Assembly: GCA_017507525.1 (NCBI GenBank)
Contig: JAFWAT010000020.1
Location: forward strand, 1 to 48,254
Direction of reading: 5' to 3'
Origin: Clostridia bacterium
GTDB lineage: Bacteria > Bacillota > Clostridia > UBA1381 > UBA9506
Length of the DNA: 48,254 bases
Shown here: piece after piece, positions 43,382 to 48,254 of the stretch
Position numbering within the stretch: the stretch's first letter is position 1
How the letters are laid out: every line of letters begins with the position of its first letter
Translations under genes and position numbers: made by a program
Notes under the pieces: generated by a model
Database searches by the model: none
What the model was told of the DNA's origin: nothing
What the model saw: only the letters and a program-made list of their open reading frames with translations

Positions 43382-44263
43382 ATGAAAAAAGCGGTTTATG
43401 CCGTCATCGGCGGCGACGAAAGATACCTTTTGGCAGCAAACTATCTCAGCTCTTTAGGTGCTCATGTCCGAATCTTTGGATTTGATTCCGGCGCGATTGT
43501 AGACCAAAGCGTCACAGTGTCAGATTCTCTTTTTTCGGCTATTCATGGTGCTGATTATATAATTCTTCCCCTTCCCTGTTCCATCGAAAAAGGTCTGATT
43601 CATACACCTCTATACAAAGACTCGATTTCTCTTGATGCTTTGTTTTGCCACATCAAGCCAAACCAAATTGTCTTTGGCGGAAAGCTTGATACCTCCTTCT
43701 GCGCCGCTTTAGCTGAAAAAAACATAATCTGTCACGATTATGCAGAGCGAGAGGAGTTTTCAATTTTAAATGCCATCCCCACAGCAGAAGGGGCTATTGA
43801 AATCGCCATACGTGAGCTACCGTTTACCCTACACGGTTCAAACTGTCTTGTCATCGGCTACGGGCGCATTGCAAAAGTGCTTTGCCACAGCCTTGCCGGC
43901 TTAGGGGCACAGGTGAGTGCCGCCGCACGAAAAGAAAGCGACCGAACGTGGATGCAGACTTTTGGCTATAAACCCATACATACCAAGGATTTAACGGAAC
44001 ACATCAGTCAATTTCAAGTCATTATCAACACAGTACCTCAGGTGCTGTTAACCCGTGATGTTTTAAGGCAGATAAAACAGGATGCCCTGATTATTGATCT
44101 TGCCTCCCGCCCCGGCGGTGTAGACTTTGAGAGTGCCAAAGAGCTTGGTCTTAAGGTCATATGGGCTCTTTCCCTTCCCGGCAAGGTGGCACCTCAATCT
44201 GCCGCCAACATTATTTGTAAAGCCATTTTTAATATCATAGACGAATCGGAGGTGAATGCATGA
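43382..44263 (+). CDS. dpaA: Dipicolinate synthase subunit A
   Basis: 293-residue NAD(P)-dependent dehydrogenase-like subunit (SpoVFA). With DpaB it oxidises a dihydrodipicolinate-pathway product to dipicolinic acid in the mother cell, which is then loaded into the spore core. Visible are YAVIGGDERYLLAANYLSS at the N-terminus, GGKLDTSFC, and a Rossmann motif CLVIGYGRIAKVLCHSLAGLG near residue 155, plus IDLASRPGGVDFE near 235. AAAGGAG precedes the ATG. The stop overlaps the dpaB start (ATGA). Confidence 0.97.
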   Translation: MKKAVYAVIGGDERYLLAANYLSSLGAHVRIFGFDSGAIVDQSVTVSDSLFSAIHGADYIILPLPCSIEKGLIHTPLYKDSISLDALFCHIKPNQIVFGGKLDTSFCAALAEKNIICHDYAEREEFSILNAIPTAEGAIEIAIRELPFTLHGSNCLVIGYGRIAKVLCHSLAGLGAQVSAAARKESDRTWMQTFGYKPIHTKDLTEHISQFQVIINTVPQVLLTRDVLRQIKQDALIIDLASRPGGVDFESAKELGLKVIWALSLPGKVAPQSAANIICKAIFNIIDESEVNA

Positions 44264-44832
44264 AAGATAAAACCATCGGCTTTGCTCTGACCGGCTCATT
44301 TTGTACGTTTAAAAAAGTTGTTAAAGAAATTGCTGTGTTAGCAGAAACAGGAGCCAACATTATCCCCATCATGTCTCACATTGCCTATACCACTGACACC
44401 CGTTTCGGGAAAGCAGTGGATTTCATAGAAGAAATTGAATCCATCACACATAATAAAGTGATTCACACCATCCCAGAAGCTGAGCCTATCGGACCCAAGA
44501 ACTTACTGGATGCTCTCATTATTGCCCCCTGCACCGGCAATACCCTTGCAAAGCTGGCACTCGGCATTACCGATACGCCGGTTACCATGGCTGCCAAGGC
44601 AACTCTCAGAAACCAAAATCCGGTAATTCTTGCCGTTTCAACCAATGACGGTTTAGGCAGCAGTGCAAAAAACATTGGCGGGCTGCTCAACACACAAAAT
44701 ATTTACTTTGTTCCCTACGGTCAGGATGACCCTATATCCAAGACAAATTCTTTAGTTGCTGATATGACAAAAATTACCGAAACGGTAAAATCAGCTCTGC
44801 AGGAAATACAAATACAGCCTGTTCTTTTTTAA
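44260..44832 (+). CDS. dpaB: Dipicolinate synthase subunit B
   Basis: 190-residue flavoprotein-like subunit (SpoVFB) of dipicolinate synthase. It opens IGFALTGSFCTFKKV, typical of the family, and carries PLDALIIAPCTGNTLAKLALG-like segments (LIIAPCTGNTLAKLA near residue 90), TPVTMAAKATLRN and VLAVSTNDGLGSSAKNIG, recalling flavin-binding decarboxylases of the PPCDC fold. It overlaps dpaA by 4 nt. A hairpin follows at 44894. Confidence 0.97.
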   Translation: MKDKTIGFALTGSFCTFKKVVKEIAVLAETGANIIPIMSHIAYTTDTRFGKAVDFIEEIESITHNKVIHTIPEAEPIGPKNLLDALIIAPCTGNTLAKLALGITDTPVTMAAKATLRNQNPVILAVSTNDGLGSSAKNIGGLLNTQNIYFVPYGQDDPISKTNSLVADMTKITETVKSALQEIQIQPVLF

Positions 44833-44893
44833 AATAGGAGGCACGGCCTCGGGACTGCGTTTATTAAATCTGCGCTATTTTGTTTCTAGCTTG

Positions 44894-44933
44894 GAGGACT
44901 GTGGAATTTTGCCACAGCCCTCTTGCAGTTTTT
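44894..44933 (+). terminator. Hairpin terminator after dpaAB
   Basis: GAGGACTGTGG (44894-44904) pairs with CCACAGCCCTC (44912-44922) with one mismatch, then TTGCAGTTTTT. It belongs to the same sequence group as the hairpins at 2261 and 31800. Confidence 0.65.
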
Positions 44934-44951
44934 GTCGCTTTATGGTAAAAT
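44923..44951 (+). promoter_or_regulatory. Candidate promoter of the SulP gene
   Basis: TTGCAG (44923-44928), 17-bp spacer, TAAAAT (44946-44951), about 50 nt before the ATG at 45003. It overlaps the tail of the preceding terminator. Confidence 0.4.
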
Positions 44952-45002
44952 AAGTATTTGCGTAAACAATGAATAGTAACACCAGAAAGGACGACTCTAC
45001 CA

Positions 45003-46643
45003 ATGAAACAATTTAAACCCATGCTTTTTTCAGATTTGAAGCGCTACAACGGTAACCAGTTTGCAAAGGATTTAATCGCCGGCATCATTGTTGCGATTAT
45101 TGCACTGCCTTTATCCATTGCTCTTGCTATTGCCTCCGGTGTCAGCCCGGAAGCAGGAATCTACACCGCCATTATTGCTGGTTTTATCACCGCCTTTTTC
45201 GGCGGCAGCAGCGTGCAGATTTCCGGTCCTACCGCAGCCTTTGCCACCATTGTTGCCGGCATCGTTGCAAAAAGCGGCACAGAGGGCTTAGCACTTGCCA
45301 CTGTCATGGCAGGTGTGATGCTGATCATCATGGGTTTATTAAAATTCGGAAACCTGATCAAATTTATCCCCTACACCATCACTACCGGCTTTACCGCCGG
45401 CATTGCCGTAACCTTAGTTATCGGGCAGCTTAAGGACTTTTTCGGCGTTACATACGCTTCCGGCGAAGCCCCCATTGAAACCATGGAAAAGCTGACCGCT
45501 TTTTTTGAAAGCATTGCCTCTGTAAATCCGCAGGCTATCCTCGTGGGGGCGGTTTGTCTTGCCATTTTATTTATCTGGCCTAAAATTTATGATAAAATTC
45601 CAGCCTCGCTTTTAGCCGTTGCTGCCGGTATTATTATGGTAAAAGGGTTTGGCATGAACGTAAACACCATTGGCGATTTATATTCTGTCAGCCGCGCCCT
45701 GCCTGCCTTTAGTCTTCCAAGCTTTAGCATTGAGGGCATGATTGCCATTTTTCCTGATGCCTTCACCATTGCCCTGCTTGCCGGCATTGAATCGCTTTTG
45801 TCCTGCGTGGTTGCAGACGGCATGGTGGGCAAAAAGCACCGTTCTAACGCAGAGCTTGTGGGGCAAGGTCTTGGCAACATTTCATCTGCCCTCTTCGGGG
45901 GCATTCCAGCAACCGGCGCTATTGCCCGCACGGCTGCCAATGTGAAAAACGGCGGCAGAACTCCCATTGCCGGCATGATACATGCCGTTGTGCTGCTCCT
46001 TGTTCTTGTGATTTTAATGCCCTACGCCGCCTGGATTCCCATGCCGGCAATTGCAGCCATTTTAATCAGCGTTGCTTATAATATGTGTCAGTGGCGTCAG
46101 TTTGTATCTCTTACAAAAACCTCGCCGAAAAGTGATATTACCGTTTTGGTCATCACATTCCTGCTCACCGTAGTCTTCGACTTAGTCGTTGCCATCGAGC
46201 TTGGTCTTGTCATGGCTTGCTTCCTCTTCATGCGTCGCATGAGCAATGAAACCAAAATCGAAAGCTGGCGCTATATTGAACAGGAGAAAGGCCCTGACAG
46301 CATTGACCTTAAAAAGGTTTCCAAACACATCAGCGTGTATGAGCTCAGCGGTCCTCTGTTTTTTGCCGTCGCAAATGAAATTACCCGTATTGAGACAAAG
46401 CCCTACACAAAGTGCGTAATTCTGCGTATGCATGCTGTTCCCTCTGTTGATACCGATGCCCTGCGGATGCTTTCTGAGTTTGTTACAGGTTGCTCTAAAA
46501 AAGGCATCACCGTTGTTATGTCGCACGTGAATGCACAGCCCATGCGCGCCATGCACAAATCCGGATTATATGACCTTGTGAAAAAAGAAAACTTCTGCCA
46601 CGACATTGATGCGGCTCTTGCTCGGGGCGAAGAGCTGAAATAG
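45003..46643 (+). CDS. SulP-family inorganic anion transporter with STAS domain
   Basis: 546-residue SLC26/SulP membrane protein. The transmembrane core (about 20-420, some 12-14 helices) begins DLIAGIIVAIIALPLSIALAIA, the SulP signature, with SVQISGPTAAFATIVAGIV near residue 78 and a second half starting near 200. The C-terminal STAS domain (about 430-546) has ELSGPLFFAVANEI and VILRMHAVPSVDTDAL. Substrates in the family include sulfate, bicarbonate and dicarboxylates; nothing nearby (no carbonic anhydrase or sulfate genes) picks one. Single-gene unit ended by a 19-bp hairpin. Confidence 0.94.
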   Translation: MKQFKPMLFSDLKRYNGNQFAKDLIAGIIVAIIALPLSIALAIASGVSPEAGIYTAIIAGFITAFFGGSSVQISGPTAAFATIVAGIVAKSGTEGLALATVMAGVMLIIMGLLKFGNLIKFIPYTITTGFTAGIAVTLVIGQLKDFFGVTYASGEAPIETMEKLTAFFESIASVNPQAILVGAVCLAILFIWPKIYDKIPASLLAVAAGIIMVKGFGMNVNTIGDLYSVSRALPAFSLPSFSIEGMIAIFPDAFTIALLAGIESLLSCVVADGMVGKKHRSNAELVGQGLGNISSALFGGIPATGAIARTAANVKNGGRTPIAGMIHAVVLLLVLVILMPYAAWIPMPAIAAILISVAYNMCQWRQFVSLTKTSPKSDITVLVITFLLTVVFDLVVAIELGLVMACFLFMRRMSNETKIESWRYIEQEKGPDSIDLKKVSKHISVYELSGPLFFAVANEITRIETKPYTKCVILRMHAVPSVDTDALRMLSEFVTGCSKKGITVVMSHVNAQPMRAMHKSGLYDLVKKENFCHDIDAALARGEELK

Positions 46644-46683
46644 CATTTAAAAATATCCACCTGCATTGCGTAGTTTTCGGGAT

Positions 46684-46726
46684 ACAATAAAAACGAACCT
46701 GCTTATGGCAGGTTCGTTTTTATTGT
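46684..46726. terminator. Strong bidirectional terminator after the SulP gene
   Basis: Arms 46684-46702 and 46708-46726 are perfectly complementary over 19 bp, loop TTATG, with GTTTTTATTG at the end on one strand and the same on the other. It overlaps the stop of the convergent gene by one base. Confidence 0.93.
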
Positions 46727-47919
46727 TACCATTTTGTTCCGTCAGCAAAAACAATTTCTGTTACACGTACATTTTTTATTGTATAAACGCTATCCGCACC
46801 ATAAAGGTCCCATGTATAGCTCCAACACTCACCGCTGTCCATATTTGTACTATCACAATAATAACCGCTGTAATAAGTGTTTTCTACATCACCAAAAATA
46901 TTATAACAAGTAAATTGCAGTTTAAACGCTGCGATCTTTTTATAGGAAACGTTTCTAAACCAGATTGTAACCTCCGGAACGCCATATTCTTCATCTAAGG
47001 AATAGCTCCCGGTATATGCCAAGGGGCAACGCAAGGAATTTCTCCAAGCATCCATAACCTGCTCTTTCAATAATTGCGCGGAATATTGATATTCTGTTCC
47101 ATAAAAAGCCTTTTCGTATTTATCAAATAATTCCATAGCATCTTCATAGCTTCCGGATGCACGGAATTGGTTAACATCCCGCCTAATCAGTTCAAATAAA
47201 TATCCCTCTGCCGTATACCATCCTACATTTTTATAAGCTTCCACCTCATAAGGAGGAATTTCAATAGTTCGTCCGTCAAGAGCATACATTGTAACCGCTT
47301 CATACCAGCCTACTGCTGTATATAGTGGCACTTGAGCATCATAGACCGTTATGATTCTCCCATCCATTGCATATAAATCTACCTGCTTGCAATGATAATA
47401 ACCGCCGCTTGTGTGTTCTTTATATGAAGTCTTTCCAACAATAGAAAAGGTTGCTGTATTTTCCGGCACATCAATATAATCAGCGTATTTACTAAAATCA
47501 AGCAAAGCAACTCTATTGCCGTATGTATCAAAGCACATCATATTAAGCGACACATAACCGCTTTCAGCATAGTCAAAGGTGTAGTGAATACGTATTTTAT
47601 TTGAGTCACTTACGTATTCAACCCAATCAATATCAAATTGCAAAATATCTAACGCATCTGTCCCATATGAGTCAGAAACATAAATCGTCGTCGGCAACTG
47701 GGTAATATTATTCAACTTCACCGGTACTATGCTCCAACCAACAGCAAGATAGTCCTCCAGCTCATTTTCCGGAATCACCGCTGTGCCATATTGAGAATAT
47801 ATAGTGACATTATCCGTCGAGCTGGAATTTACAGCCGATACCGACACGCTCAATACTAACATACCTAGTGTAAGAGTTGCAAAAATTAATAATGTCATTA
47901 TTGTTTTATTTTTTTTCAT
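46726..47919 (-). CDS. Secreted repeat protein of unknown function
   Basis: 397-residue exported protein. Signal peptide at about 1-29 (KTIMTLLIFATLTLGMLVLS, cut after VSA). After it, three degenerate repeats of about 30 residues end in aVGW: SQYGTAVIPENELEDYLAVGW, then YAMDGRIITVYDAQVPLYTAVGW and YALDGRTIEIPPYEVEAYKNVGW (segments listed in order, each near residues 38, 195 and 225). The middle has a FDYAESGYVSLNMMCFDTYG beta segment, and the C-terminus a similar FKLQFTCYNIFGDVENTYYSG block. The start ATG 47919 has GGAGG (47927-47931). I recognise no named family. It is convergent with the SulP gene. Confidence 0.75.
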   Translation of the reverse strand: MKKNKTIMTLLIFATLTLGMLVLSVSVSAVNSSSTDNVTIYSQYGTAVIPENELEDYLAVGWSIVPVKLNNITQLPTTIYVSDSYGTDALDILQFDIDWVEYVSDSNKIRIHYTFDYAESGYVSLNMMCFDTYGNRVALLDFSKYADYIDVPENTATFSIVGKTSYKEHTSGGYYHCKQVDLYAMDGRIITVYDAQVPLYTAVGWYEAVTMYALDGRTIEIPPYEVEAYKNVGWYTAEGYLFELIRRDVNQFRASGSYEDAMELFDKYEKAFYGTEYQYSAQLLKEQVMDAWRNSLRCPLAYTGSYSLDEEYGVPEVTIWFRNVSYKKIAAFKLQFTCYNIFGDVENTYYSGYYCDSTNMDSGECWSYTWDLYGADSVYTIKNVRVTEIVFADGTKW

Positions 47920-48080
47920 CAAAAATCCTCCTTTTTTATATCGACAATATATTCTCCCATTCATTTTATCACATAAATTGTTTTTCTACAAGAAAGAAAT
48001 GGTTTTTATAAAAAAATACATTCGCAAATAAACGCACTCACATTTTCACTTTGTAACTGCAAGCAAAAATAAACAAGCAG

Positions 48081-48109
48081 GTATAAATTTACTTTTTCTG
48101 GAAATTATG
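48081..48109 (+). promoter_or_regulatory. Candidate sigma-F promoter of sigG
   Basis: GTATA (48081-48085), 14-bp spacer, GGAAATTATG (48100-48109), against a sigma-F pattern of GYATA and GGnnAnAnTR with one mismatch. In spore-formers sigG is transcribed by sigma-F in the forespore. Confidence 0.35.
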
Positions 48110-48141
48110 ATAATGAAAAAGTAAAAGGCTGGTGATTGATT

Positions 48142-48254
48142 GTGGCAAACAAAGTAGAAATCTGCGGCGTAAATACAGCAAAGCTGCCGGTACTTAGTAA
48201 CGACGAAAAAATAGCGTTATTTGAAAAAATCAAGCAAGGGGATAAAGAGGCGCG
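48142..48254 (+). CDS. sigG: RNA polymerase forespore sigma factor sigma-G (N-terminal 37 codons)
   Basis: The window ends inside this gene. Codons from a GTG at 48142 read MANKVEICGVNTAKLPVLSN and continue DEKIALFEKIKQGDKEAR. The NKVEICGVxTxKLPVL segment is the highly specific N-terminus of sigma-G; it is far more conserved than the sigma-F N-terminus. A TTG two codons upstream is an alternative start; GGTGAT (48131-48136) is the likely ribosome binding site. Sigma-G drives late forespore genes. Confidence 0.93.
   Translation, partial: MANKVEICGVNTAKLPVLSNDEKIALFEKIKQGDKEA

Noticed and set aside
45587-45976. Long antisense frame inside the SulP gene (129 residues)
   Set aside because: It lies wholly within a well-conserved gene and has no ribosome binding site or recognisable protein motif.
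1-48254. CRISPR array, tRNA, rRNA, prophage or insertion sequence
   Set aside because: No spaced direct repeats, no cloverleaf-like sequences, and no transposase or phage genes were found by eye.

Overview
The window looks like a chromosomal stretch from a spore-forming, anaerobic, low-to-mid G+C member of the Clostridia (Bacillota). Five genes point to sporulation (spoIIE, dpaA, dpaB, the start of sigG, and a long operon of typical Firmicutes housekeeping genes). A complete 3-methylaspartate pathway for glutamate fermentation supports an amino-acid-fermenting anaerobe. No tRNA, rRNA, CRISPR array, phage or insertion sequence was seen.

Layout. 1-1.7 kb: serine biosynthesis (serA, cut by the window edge, and serC) on the minus strand. 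2.0-2.6 kb: a 56-residue 2[4Fe-4S] ferredoxin and a small membrane protein. 2.6-5.0 kb: spoIIE on the minus strand, behind a promoter with the unusual 21-bp spacing known from Spo0A-activated promoters. 5.2-12.5 kb: a plus-strand operon DUF6062 gene-coaE-lytic transglycosylase-polA-whiA-rqcH, closed by a strong terminator. 12.5-16.5 kb: potABCD polyamine transporter on the minus strand, preceded by a roughly 380-nt, gene-free, highly folded leader with a consensus promoter. 16.9-18.2 kb: an MFS transporter.

18.6-31.8 kb is the metabolic core. Glutamate mutase (glmS, glmL, glmE) and methylaspartate ammonia-lyase turn glutamate into mesaconate. A two-subunit class I hydratase (mesaconase by context) and a citrate-lyase-type enzyme (citD, citE, citF; citramalate lyase by context) then give acetate and pyruvate. 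The divergent citC, an unusual P-loop protein and a citX-citG fusion make and attach the lyase prosthetic group. A GntR-family regulator sits in the middle. A perfect 28-bp palindrome overlaps its own promoter, and a 10-bp core of that site recurs upstream of the MFS gene, the glutamate mutase operon (9 of 10) and the citD/citC divergent region, which suggests one regulon.

31.8-32.6 kb: a cysteine-rich small protein and a DUF4430 (transcobalamin C-terminal-like) lipoprotein, possibly linked to the B12 need of glutamate mutase. 32.7-43.2 kb: a long minus-strand operon recJ-relA-MBL hydrolase-hemZ-nrdR-ung-DEDD exonuclease-PHP protein-L,D-transpeptidase. 43.4-44.8 kb: dpaAB, dipicolinate synthase. 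45.0-46.6 kb: a SulP anion transporter. 46.7-47.9 kb: a secreted repeat protein of unknown function. The right edge holds the first 37 codons of sigG.

The best candidates for something undescribed are the potA leader RNA, the four-site GntR regulon, and the P-loop protein embedded between citC and citXG.
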